From NCBI RefSeq assembly GCF_036346615.1, contig NZ_CP107836.1, forward strand, positions 62,001 to 126,000: 64,000 bases of DNA, written 5' to 3'. The stretch is from Streptomyces sp. NBC_00523 (GTDB lineage: Bacteria; Actinomycetota; Actinomycetes; Streptomycetales; Streptomycetaceae). Below are positions 7,716 through 17,028 of this stretch, in pieces. The position numbers were made by a program, and so were the translations under genes. Each line of letters begins with the position of its first letter. Positions within the stretch are counted from its first letter, which is position 1. The notes under the pieces were generated by a model. The model saw only the letters and a program-made list of their open reading frames with translations, was not told the DNA's origin and did not search any database.

Positions 7716-8702
7716 ATGCGCTACCGCACCATCGGTCAAAATCCGGACACCCGCCGTGAGGTGAGCGTTCTGAGCCTCGGTGCCATGCGGTTCGGCACCA
7801 CCACCGACGAGGCGACCTCGTACGCGATCCTCGACCGGTACGTCGAAGCCGGCGGTACCTTCATCGACACCGCCAACAACTACGCGTTCTGGGTCAACGG
7901 CACCCAGGGCGGTGAGAGCGAGCGGCTTCTGGGACGGTGGCGGCGCAGCCGGGGCGTGGGCGACGGGATCACGATCGCCACCAAGCTCGGCGGCCGCCCC
8001 AATCACCCCACCTCGACCTTCACGAAGGACGTCGAGAGCCTCACGGCGAAGACGATCCGGGAGTCGGCCGAGCGCAGCCGGGACAATCTCGGCACGGACA
8101 AGCTGGACCTGCTGTACGCGCACATCGAGGATCCCCGCGTTGCCCTGCAGGAGACGGTGGAGGGTTTCGCCGCCGTCGTCGCCGACGGCACGGTGGGCCT
8201 GCTGGGTGCGAGCAACCATCGTGTCTGGCGCCTGGAGCGTGCCCGGGCTCTCGCGGCGGCCGCGGGTCTGCCCGGCTACGAGGTGCTGCAGTACCACCAC
8301 AGCTACCTCCGCCACCGCACCGACGAGCCCACGCTCCGCTCCCCCGACGGCGACCTGGGGGTCGCCTCCGGCGACCACCTCAGCTACCTCCGTGAGGACC
8401 CGTCCCTCTGCCTGGTCGCGTACTCCCCGCTCCTCAACGGCAGCTACGGCCGTACGGACAAGCCCTTGGACCCCGGCTACCAGAACGCGGGCACGGCTGC
8501 CCGGCTCACCGCCCTGGCCGAGGTCGCGGCGGAGACGGGAGCCACGCGGAACCAGGTCGTCCTCGCCTGGCTGATGGGGGGCCAGATCCCGGTCATCCCC
8601 CTGGTGGGCGCGTCCTCGGTGGCTCAGCTGGAGGAGAGTCTGGCGGCGGTGGACCTCGACCTCACTCAGGACCAGCGGGCGAAACTGGACGCCGCGCATT
8701 AG
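7716..8702 (+). CDS. Aldo/keto reductase (oxidoreductase)
   Basis: 328 aa TIM-barrel aldo/keto reductase. It has VLSLGAMRFG near the N-terminus, Asp/Tyr in TFIDTANNYAFW (about 46-57), Lys in IATKLGG (about 89), His in LDLLYAHIED (about 131), GLLGASNHRVW, and a C-terminal cofactor segment IPVIPLVGASSVAQLEE. It ends 13 bp before the stop of the convergent dimethylformamidase-like gene. The substrate is unknown. The family includes sugar-ketone reductases of secondary metabolism, but this gene is on the opposite strand to the NRPS operon and need not belong to it. Confidence 0.92.
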   Translation: MRYRTIGQNPDTRREVSVLSLGAMRFGTTTDEATSYAILDRYVEAGGTFIDTANNYAFWVNGTQGGESERLLGRWRRSRGVGDGITIATKLGGRPNHPTSTFTKDVESLTAKTIRESAERSRDNLGTDKLDLLYAHIEDPRVALQETVEGFAAVVADGTVGLLGASNHRVWRLERARALAAAAGLPGYEVLQYHHSYLRHRTDEPTLRSPDGDLGVASGDHLSYLREDPSLCLVAYSPLLNGSYGRTDKPLDPGYQNAGTAARLTALAEVAAETGATRNQVVLAWLMGGQIPVIPLVGASSVAQLEESLAAVDLDLTQDQRAKLDAAH

Positions 8703-8715
8703 GCCCCTGTCCGGG

Positions 8716-10617
8716 TCATGAGCGGCGCGGCGGTCCATGGCTGACGAGGAGGCCGTCCCGCGTCGCCGCCAGCAGTCGTCCCGCGTACGAGGCGAGCGCC
8801 CTGGTGACCGGGAAGGGGCCCGCCGGTTCGAAGGGGGTTTTGGTGACGACCGGCGGGCGGGTGAGCAGCCCGTCCGGGCCGGTGGCGTAGAGACGCGCGT
8901 TGAGCACGGTCAGCGAGACCGCCCCGCCCGCGGGGCCCAGCACCGTCCACGGCGCGTCCGGGTGCGGTGCGGGCCGCCCGTACAGGGTGTCGTCGTGCGG
9001 GGTCACCGCGAACAGCGTGTTGTCGCACATCGCCAGCGCCGTCGTGCCGACGGGGACCTCGCCCACCGGGGTCCAGGGTGCCGGCCCGGGCACTGGGTCG
9101 CGTACGAGCAGCCGGTCGTCGGTGTCCACGGCCAGCAGGGCCAGCGGCATGGGGTGGCATGCCTCGCGCGGGGCGGCCAGGCACCGGATCCGCGGCGCGG
9201 GCCCCGGGGCCGGAGGGCAGGCGGCCCACGGCAGGTTCTGCTCGGACGGCTCACGGTGGAGCAGGGTCTCGCCGTCCTCGGAGACGGCGAAGAGCCGCCC
9301 TTCGCAGGCGGCGAGCGCCCGCAGCCCCGGTGCCTGCCCCACGGCGTGCCAGGCGTGCTGCGGAGTCCATCCGCCGAGCCGGTCCAGCACGTTGCGGGTG
9401 ATCCGGTCCACCACCGGATCGGCCAGCGCCCGGCCCCAGTTGATGGTGGCGGCGTTGAAGACCGTACCGGCGCCCAGCCGGAAGACGCCCATGGTGGCCC
9501 AGCCGCCCTGCCCGTACGTACGCCAGTGCCGCAGGTCGGCGGTGGCGAGCACGGTGAACGAGCGCGGGGTGCCGTCCCGGCCCGTGGCGCGGGGCACCCC
9601 GGCCGACCAGTCGAGATCGGCGGCGTCCGTCTCGTACCCGAGGGCGCCCCGGGCGAAGGTGTCCCCGTCGCGGAGGCCGGTTCCTTCGAAGACCCAGTGG
9701 CCGGCGAACCGGACCGTGTAGGACTCGCGGCCGATGAGGCCCATGCCCGCGCCCCAGGAGCCGGCGCCATTGCGGAAGCTGACGCCGGTCATCGCGTTCT
9801 CGGGGCGGTCGACGGGCGAACTGGACCACTCGACAGTCGTGAGGCGGGGGTCGGGGACGGGGTCGGACGCGGCGTCGCGATGGCAGACCATCGTGCGGCC
9901 GCCGTCCTCCAGGCGCATCTGCCACCAGGCTGTGTTGCCGGCGAAGAAGGCGAGGTTGCCGCCCCGGCGGGCGAAGGTCTCGACGCTGTCGCGCATCCCG
10001 GCCGACCAGTACTCGTCGTGCCCGTTGACGACCAACAGCCGATAGGGGGCGAGGAGTTCTTCTCCGTCGTCCAGGTCGAGACCGGAACAGAACTCGACCG
10101 GATAGCCGGCCCCGGGCAGCCAGCGCAGCAACGGCTCCTCCCAGCGCTCGGGCGGCGGGCCCCCTCCCGGGTCGGTGAAGGACACCCGGGCGGCGCGGCC
10201 CGGTTCCTCGGCGTAGTAGAGGCTCCGGCCCGGCTGCCCCGCGCGGTGGTAGGCGCGCCAGGTGGCGAAGGGGATGGAGACGAGCACGGACGAGGTGGTC
10301 GCGGGCCGGGCCGCGCGCACGACGAACCACACCTCGTGTTCGGCGTCCCGCTCCGGCTCCGGCGTCTGCGGACGGGCGTCGTGGAACCGGGCCACGTACA
10401 GCGAACTGGGCCAGTCGTCCGGGATGTCGAGGGTCCACTCGGTGCCGTGCACGGACGCGCGGGCCATCGGGCGCCCGTGCACGGCGTCGGAGACGACGAC
10501 GTGGCCGGTGAGCGGGGCGCCCTCGCCGGAGGTCACAGCGAAGCGCATGAACCCGCCCTGTACGCAGGACGTCGTCCCGGCACGGGCGAGGGGTCTCGGG
10601 GCCGGTTCGGCGCTCAC
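8716..10617 (-). CDS. N,N-dimethylformamidase beta-subunit-like protein
   Basis: 633 aa, last gene of the NRPS operon, coupled by a GTGA overlap to the condensation gene before it. Residues about 25-400 resemble the large subunit of N,N-dimethylformamidase: FATWRAYHRAGQPGRSLYYA, PVEFCSGLDLDD, the VNGHDEYWS motif whose Tyr corresponds to an iron ligand in that enzyme, RRGGNLAFFAGNTAWWQM, and TINWGRALADP. The remaining 230 residues form short repeats such as LLAVDTDDRLLVRDP and TLFAVTPHDDTLYG, which look like a beta-propeller. No signal peptide is visible. The family hydrolyses amide bonds. A role in trimming or opening the NRPS product is inference. Confidence 0.8.
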   Translation of the reverse strand: MSAEPAPRPLARAGTTSCVQGGFMRFAVTSGEGAPLTGHVVVSDAVHGRPMARASVHGTEWTLDIPDDWPSSLYVARFHDARPQTPEPERDAEHEVWFVVRAARPATTSSVLVSIPFATWRAYHRAGQPGRSLYYAEEPGRAARVSFTDPGGGPPPERWEEPLLRWLPGAGYPVEFCSGLDLDDGEELLAPYRLLVVNGHDEYWSAGMRDSVETFARRGGNLAFFAGNTAWWQMRLEDGGRTMVCHRDAASDPVPDPRLTTVEWSSSPVDRPENAMTGVSFRNGAGSWGAGMGLIGRESYTVRFAGHWVFEGTGLRDGDTFARGALGYETDAADLDWSAGVPRATGRDGTPRSFTVLATADLRHWRTYGQGGWATMGVFRLGAGTVFNAATINWGRALADPVVDRITRNVLDRLGGWTPQHAWHAVGQAPGLRALAACEGRLFAVSEDGETLLHREPSEQNLPWAACPPAPGPAPRIRCLAAPREACHPMPLALLAVDTDDRLLVRDPVPGPAPWTPVGEVPVGTTALAMCDNTLFAVTPHDDTLYGRPAPHPDAPWTVLGPAGGAVSLTVLNARLYATGPDGLLTRPPVVTKTPFEPAGPFPVTRALASYAGRLLAATRDGLLVSHGPPRRS

Positions 10618-12041
10618 CGGGCGGCCTCCTCGGTCTTCGTGAGGAGTGCGGGCAGCTCCGTCAGAAGGGGCGGGTTTCCGGCCGACGCGGTCACGACGAC
10701 CTCCTCGATGGCGCGCAGGTGGGCATGGATGGTGTGCGGTGGCAGATACGCGGTGTCGGCGGTCAGAGTGACGGTGAGCGCGCTGTCGTCCCCGCTCACG
10801 TGCAGGCAGTACCGGCAGGCCACCCGGTCCTGGGTCGCGGGGAAATCCAGGACGCCGCGGCGGCTGAGCGCGGCGTCCTGGTCCGGGCACGGCGCGGGCC
10901 GGGGCGCCGCCGGGCGCTCCACCAGGCGCATGTCGTTGAAGCAGCAGTACGGATGGACCTCGGTGCCGCGCTCCGCGGACATCCGGTCCAGCAGGGCGTC
11001 GAAGTCGGCGGGGTCGTAGGAGGCGGCGCGGTATCCGGCGAGCGCGGCCGGCCAGGCACCCGCCAGCAGATCCGTGAAGTCGGCGTCCGGACCGGCCTCG
11101 TCCATGCGCAGGATGAACAACGCGTCCTGGGACAGCGTGCTGACCAGGGTGCGGTGGCCCTCGGCCGCGCGGTTGCCCGCGATCGGCATGACCGCCGCGA
11201 CCTGGTGGCCCTGACCGGCGGCGACCAGGGCGGCCGAGGCGGTCAGCAGCACGGTCGAGCCGCTGACCCGGTGCGCGGCGGCCAGAGCGTCGATGGCCCG
11301 GGGAAGCGCGGCGGAGACCAGCCGGCCCGTCCAGAAGCGGGGCGTGCTCGGCTCGGCGACCGGTGCGGGGAACATCGTCGGGGACGCCGCCCGCAGCCCC
11401 CTCTCCCAGTGCGCGAGCGCGGCCCGGCCCGCGCGGTGGCCGGCCGGGGACGCCTGATGGCGCGCCAGGTCGAGGGGGTTCGCGGCGCAGGCCGGACCGG
11501 CCGACCCGCGGCGGGCGAGCAGCCGCAGGTCGCGGACCAGGACCTCGGCGGCGTGCCCGTCGGCTGCCAGATGGCACAGCGCCAGCACGGCGTGCGTGAT
11601 CCGCCCCGCGTGCCGGACGGCGCCGAACCGTACGGGCCACTCGCCCGCGTAGGCGAAGCGGTGGGCGGTCAGCGACGACAACAGGGCGTCGGCGGCCGTC
11701 GCCGCTTCCTGCGGATCGTCCGCCTCGACGACACGGACCTCCACCCGCCCTTCGCCGTGCAGGCGTTGGCGCGGCTCCCCGTCCTCGTCCGCGATCCGGG
11801 TGCGCAGCGCTTCGTGGCGGACGAGGAGCGCCGTGAGAGCGTCCGTCAGCCGGGGCAGGTCCACCGGTGCGCCCCGGTCGGCGAGCGGCAGGACACGGCC
11901 GATGTTGAAGTAGTGGTCGTTGGGCCGGGTACGCCCGATCGCGTTCCAGATCGCGCGCTGGCCCCAGGTCAGCGGGGCATCGCCGCTCCGGCCGCCCGCG
12001 AAGGCGAAGGACGCGGTGGTCTGCGCCGTCGTCGCCGTCAC
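10614..12041 (-). CDS. Stand-alone condensation-domain protein
   Basis: 475 aa, one complete NRPS condensation domain. It has LTWGQRAIWNAI in place of the usual SxAQxRLW box and VRHEALRTRI near residue 80. At about 155 is the active-site motif CHLAADG, a variant of HHxxxDG in which the first His is Cys and the catalytic second His and the Asp-Gly remain. The C-terminal half has a segment around DFPATQDRVACRYCLHV with three Cys. It overlaps both neighbours by GTGA. It likely joins a carrier-bound acyl or aminoacyl group to a partner outside the multimodular enzymes, for instance using the adjacent free carrier protein. An epimerising or purely structural role cannot be excluded. Confidence 0.85.
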   Translation of the reverse strand: MTATTAQTTASFAFAGGRSGDAPLTWGQRAIWNAIGRTRPNDHYFNIGRVLPLADRGAPVDLPRLTDALTALLVRHEALRTRIADEDGEPRQRLHGEGRVEVRVVEADDPQEAATAADALLSSLTAHRFAYAGEWPVRFGAVRHAGRITHAVLALCHLAADGHAAEVLVRDLRLLARRGSAGPACAANPLDLARHQASPAGHRAGRAALAHWERGLRAASPTMFPAPVAEPSTPRFWTGRLVSAALPRAIDALAAAHRVSGSTVLLTASAALVAAGQGHQVAAVMPIAGNRAAEGHRTLVSTLSQDALFILRMDEAGPDADFTDLLAGAWPAALAGYRAASYDPADFDALLDRMSAERGTEVHPYCCFNDMRLVERPAAPRPAPCPDQDAALSRRGVLDFPATQDRVACRYCLHVSGDDSALTVTLTADTAYLPPHTIHAHLRAIEEVVVTASAGNPPLLTELPALLTKTEEAAR

Positions 12042-12304
12042 TCGGTGCCCTCGGCGGCCAGAGCCCGCACCCGGGCGGTCAGGCCCGCGAGACCTTCGGT
12101 GTACAGCGCCCGGTCGCCGAGGTCGATGAGGACGCCGTACTCCGACTCCAGACTGTCGGCGAGCCGCAGCAGGGACAGCGAGCTGACGCCGAGCGCGGCC
12201 AGGGGTTCGGTGGAGTCCATGAGCTCCGCGGCGGCGAGCCGGCCATCGGTGGCCCGTTCGACGAGCCGGGCGACACTCTCCGGGGTGGGGGCGGGCGCGG
12301 TCAC
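12038..12304 (-). CDS. Stand-alone acyl/peptidyl carrier protein
   Basis: 88 aa carrier domain. The phosphopantetheine site is LGVSSLSLLRL (Ser near residue 42), preceded by ELMDSTEPLAA, which replaces the usual DDDFFxLG, and followed by a short helix IDLGDRALYTEG. GTG 12304 overlaps the MbtH stop, and the gene's own stop overlaps the next GTG. It is probably loaded by the adenylating enzyme of this operon and serves the free condensation protein. The divergent site (GVSS rather than GGHS) is closer to acyl carriers than to module T domains. Confidence 0.85.
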   Translation of the reverse strand: MTAPAPTPESVARLVERATDGRLAAAELMDSTEPLAALGVSSLSLLRLADSLESEYGVLIDLGDRALYTEGLAGLTARVRALAAEGTE

Positions 12305-12507
12305 CGGGCGGCCTCGTCGGCCAGGCGGCGGCGCAGGCTCAGGGGGCGGATGTCCGGCCACACCCGGTCGACGTGCGCGACGCATTCCTCCTCGGTGCCG
12401 GTGAAGCCCTCCGCCCGCCAGCCCGCGGGCAGTTCGGCGCCCTCCGGCCAGAGGGCGTGCTGCTCCTCGTCGTTGACGGCCACGAGGTAGCGGCTGGGTT
12501 CGGTCAT
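12301..12507 (-). CDS. MbtH-like protein
   Basis: 68 aa with the complete MbtH signature: NDEEQHALWP, PAGW, the central acidic/Cys segment TEEECVAHVDRVW, and PDIRPLSLR. MbtH-like proteins bind and activate or stabilise adenylation domains of NRPSs. AAGGAG lies just before ATG 12507. It sits immediately downstream of the Gly-type NRPS gene and upstream of the carrier protein, within the operon. Confidence 0.97.
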   Translation of the reverse strand: MTEPSRYLVAVNDEEQHALWPEGAELPAGWRAEGFTGTEEECVAHVDRVWPDIRPLSLRRRLADEAAR

Positions 12508-12511
12508 GGTG

Positions 12512-15500
12512 CTACTCCTTGCGCAGTGCGGTGACGGCGGCGGCGATGCCGCGCACGGTGGGGGCGTCGAAGAAGACGTCGAACGGGAGGTCCACGCCGA
12601 GGGTGCGGTGGATACGGGCGGCGATGGCGGTGATGGTCAGGGAGTGGCCGCCGAGGTCGAACAGGTCCTCGTCGCAGCCGAGATCGTCCAGCTCCAGGAC
12701 CTCGCGCCAGATCGCGAGCACCGCGTCGATGGTGGGGTCGGACCCGGTCCCCGCGCCGCCGCCCGGCGCGGGTCCGCGCGCCGGGACCGGCTCCGGAAGC
12801 GCGGCCCGGTCCAGCTTGCCGTTGGGGGTGAGCGGGAACGCCTCCAGCACCGTGTACGTGGCGGGGACGGCGGCGGCGGGAAGCGCGGCGGCGAGGTGGG
12901 CGTGCAGCTCCTGGGCCGTGGGCGCCGGGCCGGCCGGGACGACATAGGCGCTCAGCCTGCGCTCGCCGTCCGCGCCGTGCACCGCGGCGGCGGCCTGCGC
13001 GACCGAGGGGTGCGAAGCCAGCCGGGCCTCGATCTCGCCCAGTTCGATCCGGTGGCCGCGCACCTTGACCTGGTTGTCCGAGCGGCCGATGCAGACGAGG
13101 CCGCCGTCGGGCAGGCGCCGCACGAGGTCCCCGGTGCGGTAGAGGCGCGCGCCCGCAGGCCCGTACGGGTCGGGGACGAAACGCGTGGCCGTCAGGCCGG
13201 GGCGGTGCCGGTAGCCGTGCGCCAGACCGGCGCCGCCGAGGTAGAGCTCGCCGGGCAGTCCGTACGGGACCGGGCGCAGCCGGCCGTCCAGGACATAGGC
13301 ACGGGTGTTGGCGAGCGGTTCGCCGATGAGGACCTGGCCGTCGTCGCCCACGGCGGGCTCCGCCAGGGTGGACCAGATGGTGGTCTCGGTCGGACCGTAG
13401 ACGTTCACCAGTCGTTTGCTGACGGTGCCCAGCTCCGCGGCCAGCGCGGGTGGCAGCGCCTCGCCGCCGGACAGGGCGGTGAGTCCGGCCGCGTCGTCGC
13501 CGAGCCCCGCGTCGAGCAGCAGCCTCCACCCGCTGGGCGTGGCCTGGACGTGCGTGACCCGGTGGTGATCGATGAGCCCGAGCAGCGCGGGCCCGTCGCG
13601 GTGACCTCCCTCCGGTACCAGGACGACGCGCCCGCCGCTGATGAGGGGCAGCAGCAGTTCGACCGCCGAGATGTCGAAGGACAGCGAGGTGAGCCCGAGC
13701 CAACGGTCGTCGGGGCCGGAGCCCAGGTGGTCGCGCAGCGCGCCCAGGACGTTGGCGAGCGCCGAGTGCGGCACCTCGACACCCTTGGGGCGGCCGGTCG
13801 AGCCGGAGGTGTAGAGCACGTACGCGGGGTGGGCGGGCGTCGGGCCCGGGGGCAGCGCCGGGGTGTCCGGCCCGACGGGTGCCAGGGCCTCCGGGGTGAG
13901 GTCGCCGGGGCCCTCGGGGCGTGTGGTGACGCGCAGCGCGAGGCGCGAGTCGGCCCTGAGGAACGCCAGCCGCTCGGCCGGGTGGTCGGGGTCGAGCGGC
14001 AGGTGGACGGAGCCGAGGGCCAGCGAGGCGAGGAGGACCACCAGCTGGTCGCGGCCGCGCGGCAGTTCGATGCCGACGAGGGTGCCGGGGCCCGCGCCGT
14101 GCCGGGCCAGCGCGGCGGCCGCGTGTGCGACCAGGGCGGACAGCTCCCGGTAGGTCAGGGTCTCGTCGCCGCGGACGACCGCGGTCGCGTCGGGGCGGGC
14201 GGCCACCGCCTCGGCGAAGAGTGAGGGCACCGTGCGCCGGGTGAGTTCGGGCCGCGGACTCGGCGCTGCCAGTTGCGCGGCCCGTTCACCGGGTGTCAGC
14301 AGCGGCAGATCGCCGACCGGGGTGTCGGGGCCGGCCAGTACGCCGTCGAGGAGGGTCGTCCAGTGGTCCGCGATCCGTCGCGCGCCGTCGGCGGTGAGCG
14401 CCGCCGCGCGGAACTGGAGGCTCGCCTCCACCTCCGTACCCGAGTCGACGAGCTGGAGGTGCGCCAGGTTGCGCGCGGTGCCGCAGAAGCCGAGCCAGCG
14501 GACCTCGGCGCGGACCTCGGCACCGAAGTCGGGGCGCGGTCGCTCCGGGCGCCGCCGGTAGCTGAGGGAGAGGGGGGTCAGCGCGGTGCGCGGGGTCAGT
14601 CCGCGTACGGAACGGCCGAGCGGGACGGCCCGGTGCCGGTACAGGGCGCGCAGTTCGGCCCGCACCGTCCGGGACCAGGTCGCGAAGGGCGCGTCGAGGT
14701 CGGCGGTGGTGAAGAGGGGCAGCTCGTTGACGGCCAGCCCCACGCCCGTGGCCGTGCCCGGCGTGCGGAGCGACAACTCGATGGCCGTGACGGGGGCGGC
14801 CTCGCCGTAGCGGGCGAGCAGGGCGTGCCAGGACGCGGTGAGCAGTTCGAAGCGGGTGAGCCCGAGCCGTTCGGCCGTGGCACCGAGCAGCGCGGCCCGC
14901 TCGGGGCCGAGGCTCCACGTGATCTCCGCGCCCGGCGCGGGAGCGGTACCGGCCACCGGGGGGACCGTGAGGCCCGGGAGCGCGGGAGCGGCCGGATCGC
15001 GCCAGCGGGTGGCCCAGTACGCTTCGGCGTCCGCGAGGGCGTCGGGGGACGGTGCGGCGGCCGGCTGCGGGGCGGCCGGAGCCGGTGGCCCGCCCCGGTA
15101 GGCGGTGGCCAGGTCGTCGACGAGCCGGTCCTTGGACTCGCCGTCGAAGACGAGGTGATGGGCGGTCAGGACCAGGACGTGCCGGACCGGGGACAGCCGC
15201 AGGAGTGCGAAGCGGTGCAGCGGGCCGTGGGCGAGGTCGAAGGGCTGGGCCCGTTCCCGGGCGAGCAGCGCGTCGAGTGTGCCGTCGGTGCACTCGACCG
15301 TGCGCGGGCGCCCGGGTCCGGGACCGGGCCGGGGGGTGCCGTCCGCGGCGAACACCGTGGTGAGGGCCGGGTGCTGGGCGGCGACGGCGGCGCAGGCCCG
15401 GTTCAGGCGGCTGGTGTCGAGCGGGCCGTCGAGACATAGGGCCAGGGTGAGGTGATAGGCGGAAGCGGTGTCCAGGGTGCGCTCGGTGAGCCAGACGCCG

Positions 15501-15529
15501 TGCTGGGCGGAGCTGAGGGTCGCGTTCAC
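12512..15529 (-). CDS. NRPS module C-A-T, glycine-like code
   Basis: 1005 aa. The condensation domain (about 1-430) has AHHLVFDG, an intact HHxxxDG. The adenylation domain (about 445-930) has [35 protein letters not shown] and NGKLDR. The carrier domain (about 940-1000) has DLGGHSL. Aligning the A4-A5 region with GrsA by eye gives the pocket D-I-V-Q-L-G-V-I-W-K, very close to the published glycine code DILQLGLIWK, so glycine is the predicted residue. GTG 15529 overlaps the stop of the adenylating-enzyme gene. There is no thioesterase, so this is not the last module. The C domain at the extreme N-terminus means it accepts an upstream carrier-bound group. Confidence 0.93.
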   Translation of the reverse strand: MNATLSSAQHGVWLTERTLDTASAYHLTLALCLDGPLDTSRLNRACAAVAAQHPALTTVFAADGTPRPGPGPGRPRTVECTDGTLDALLARERAQPFDLAHGPLHRFALLRLSPVRHVLVLTAHHLVFDGESKDRLVDDLATAYRGGPPAPAAPQPAAAPSPDALADAEAYWATRWRDPAAPALPGLTVPPVAGTAPAPGAEITWSLGPERAALLGATAERLGLTRFELLTASWHALLARYGEAAPVTAIELSLRTPGTATGVGLAVNELPLFTTADLDAPFATWSRTVRAELRALYRHRAVPLGRSVRGLTPRTALTPLSLSYRRRPERPRPDFGAEVRAEVRWLGFCGTARNLAHLQLVDSGTEVEASLQFRAAALTADGARRIADHWTTLLDGVLAGPDTPVGDLPLLTPGERAAQLAAPSPRPELTRRTVPSLFAEAVAARPDATAVVRGDETLTYRELSALVAHAAAALARHGAGPGTLVGIELPRGRDQLVVLLASLALGSVHLPLDPDHPAERLAFLRADSRLALRVTTRPEGPGDLTPEALAPVGPDTPALPPGPTPAHPAYVLYTSGSTGRPKGVEVPHSALANVLGALRDHLGSGPDDRWLGLTSLSFDISAVELLLPLISGGRVVLVPEGGHRDGPALLGLIDHHRVTHVQATPSGWRLLLDAGLGDDAAGLTALSGGEALPPALAAELGTVSKRLVNVYGPTETTIWSTLAEPAVGDDGQVLIGEPLANTRAYVLDGRLRPVPYGLPGELYLGGAGLAHGYRHRPGLTATRFVPDPYGPAGARLYRTGDLVRRLPDGGLVCIGRSDNQVKVRGHRIELGEIEARLASHPSVAQAAAAVHGADGERRLSAYVVPAGPAPTAQELHAHLAAALPAAAVPATYTVLEAFPLTPNGKLDRAALPEPVPARGPAPGGGAGTGSDPTIDAVLAIWREVLELDDLGCDEDLFDLGGHSLTITAIAARIHRTLGVDLPFDVFFDAPTVRGIAAAVTALRKE

Positions 15530-17028
15530 AGGATGGCCTCGGGGTGGTCTTGGGCGAGGATGCGGCGCAGTTCGCGTTTGAGGACCTTGCCGGCCTCGTT
15601 GCGCGGCAGGGTGTCGTGGAACAGCACGGTGGCCGGCAGTTCGTGGACGGCCAGCAGGTCGAGCAGGAAGGCCCGCAGTGCGGTGGTGGTCAGACCGTCG
15701 TCGGCGACGACCACGGCGGCGACGACGCTTCCCAGGACCGGGTGCGGCACTCCGAGGGCGGCGGCGTCCCGGACCAGCGGATGGGCGTGCAGGGCGTTCT
15801 CGACCTGGAGGGTGGAAACCTTGTGGGCGCCCGACTTGACGACGTCCCGCTCCCGGTCGAGCAGATGGAGGAAGCCCTCCTCGTCCACGCGGCCCAGGTC
15901 GCCCATGCGTATCCAGCGTCCCTGGAAGACCTCGTCGTCCGTCTCACCCACGTACGCCCGCGGAGCCGCCGCCGATCGCAGCCACAGCTCTCCCGGCCGC
16001 CCCGCGGGCAGCGGCTCTCCCCCGGGTGTGGTCACCCGCAGATCGGCCAGGGAGGCGGGACGGCCGGGCGAGTCCGGGCGGGCCGGGTCGAAGAGCAACG
16101 TGACCTGGGCGGGGGCGGCCTCGGTGGACGTGTAGTAGTTGACGACCTGCGCCTTCGGGAAGGCCCGGACGAGTCCGAGCGCGACCGGCTGAGGGAGGGC
16201 GGCGGCCGTGGAACCCACCAGGCGCACGGCGTCGCGCGCACCCGACGACCCCGCGTCGGTGAGCGCGGCGGACGCCAGCAGTTCGATCGCCATGGCCGGT
16301 ACGAGGAACACGCTGCCGATGTCGTGCTCCGAGAGCAGGCGCAGGAAGCGGGCCGGGGTGAACTGCGGGGCCGTGACACAGGTGGCGTACGCGTTCAGCG
16401 CGTTGACCAGCATGGTCTGCCCGGCGTTCGTGCCGACCGGGAAGGCGTGCAGGAAGGCGGACGAGTGACGCAGCGGCCGCCTGCGCTCGTCGAGGGTGCA
16501 GCCGTACGCCAGGTTGGCGTGCCGGGCTCCGACCGCCTTCGGGGTGCCGGTGGTGCCGGAGGTGTAGAGGATCTGGGCGAGGTCACCGGGCGCGGGCTCG
16601 GGCAGGTCGGGCCGGGAGGGGTGGCCGTCGGCGTCGGCCTCCGTCAGCACGGTGGTGCCCTCCGGCAGCGCGGGCGGGCCGTCCCCCGTGCCGTGCAGCA
16701 GGAAGCGGGCCCGCGTGTCCGCGAGCACATGGGCGGTGGTGGCGGGCGCCGTCCGGTCGGACAGCGGGACGGCCACCCCGCCCGCCCGCAGCACCGCGAG
16801 GAAGGCGACGGCGTATTCGGTCCAGCGGGCCGTGCCGTGGTGCAGCACCACCCGGTCTCCGGGCCGCACCCCGGCGGAGCGCAGCGCGCGGGCGTACGCC
16901 CCCGACCGGGCGTGCCAGGACGCGAAGTCGAGCCGTTCGCGGCTGGTGACCAGGGCGGTGCGCTCGCCGTGGGCGGTGGCCCGGTGGGCAAGCAGGGCGG
17001 GCAGTGTGGTGGCCGCCGTCGGTGTCAT
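15526..17028 (-). CDS. Acyl-adenylating enzyme (acyl-CoA/AMP ligase-like)
   Basis: 500 aa ANL-family enzyme. Motifs: [15 protein letters not shown] (about 167-181), the hinge/aromatic segment [14 protein letters not shown] (about 298), [20 protein letters not shown] (about 390), and a terminal [11 protein letters not shown] with the catalytic Lys. It lacks NRPS core-motif details and has no attached carrier domain. It probably activates a carboxylic acid as an adenylate and loads it on the free carrier protein or makes a CoA ester, supplying the starter group of the peptide. The acid cannot be read from sequence. The start overlaps the NRPS-MFS stop (ATGA), and its own stop overlaps the next gene (GTGA). 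Confidence 0.88.
   Translation of the reverse strand: MTPTAATTLPALLAHRATAHGERTALVTSRERLDFASWHARSGAYARALRSAGVRPGDRVVLHHGTARWTEYAVAFLAVLRAGGVAVPLSDRTAPATTAHVLADTRARFLLHGTGDGPPALPEGTTVLTEADADGHPSRPDLPEPAPGDLAQILYTSGTTGTPKAVGARHANLAYGCTLDERRRPLRHSSAFLHAFPVGTNAGQTMLVNALNAYATCVTAPQFTPARFLRLLSEHDIGSVFLVPAMAIELLASAALTDAGSSGARDAVRLVGSTAAALPQPVALGLVRAFPKAQVVNYYTSTEAAPAQVTLLFDPARPDSPGRPASLADLRVTTPGGEPLPAGRPGELWLRSAAAPRAYVGETDDEVFQGRWIRMGDLGRVDEEGFLHLLDRERDVVKSGAHKVSTLQVENALHAHPLVRDAAALGVPHPVLGSVVAAVVVADDGLTTTALRAFLLDLLAVHELPATVLFHDTLPRNEAGKVLKRELRRILAQDHPEAIL

Noticed and set aside
10617..11640. N-terminal extension of the dimethylformamidase-like gene to 974 aa
   Set aside because: The extension lies wholly over the condensation gene in another frame; the GTGA overlap at 10614-10617 marks the true start.
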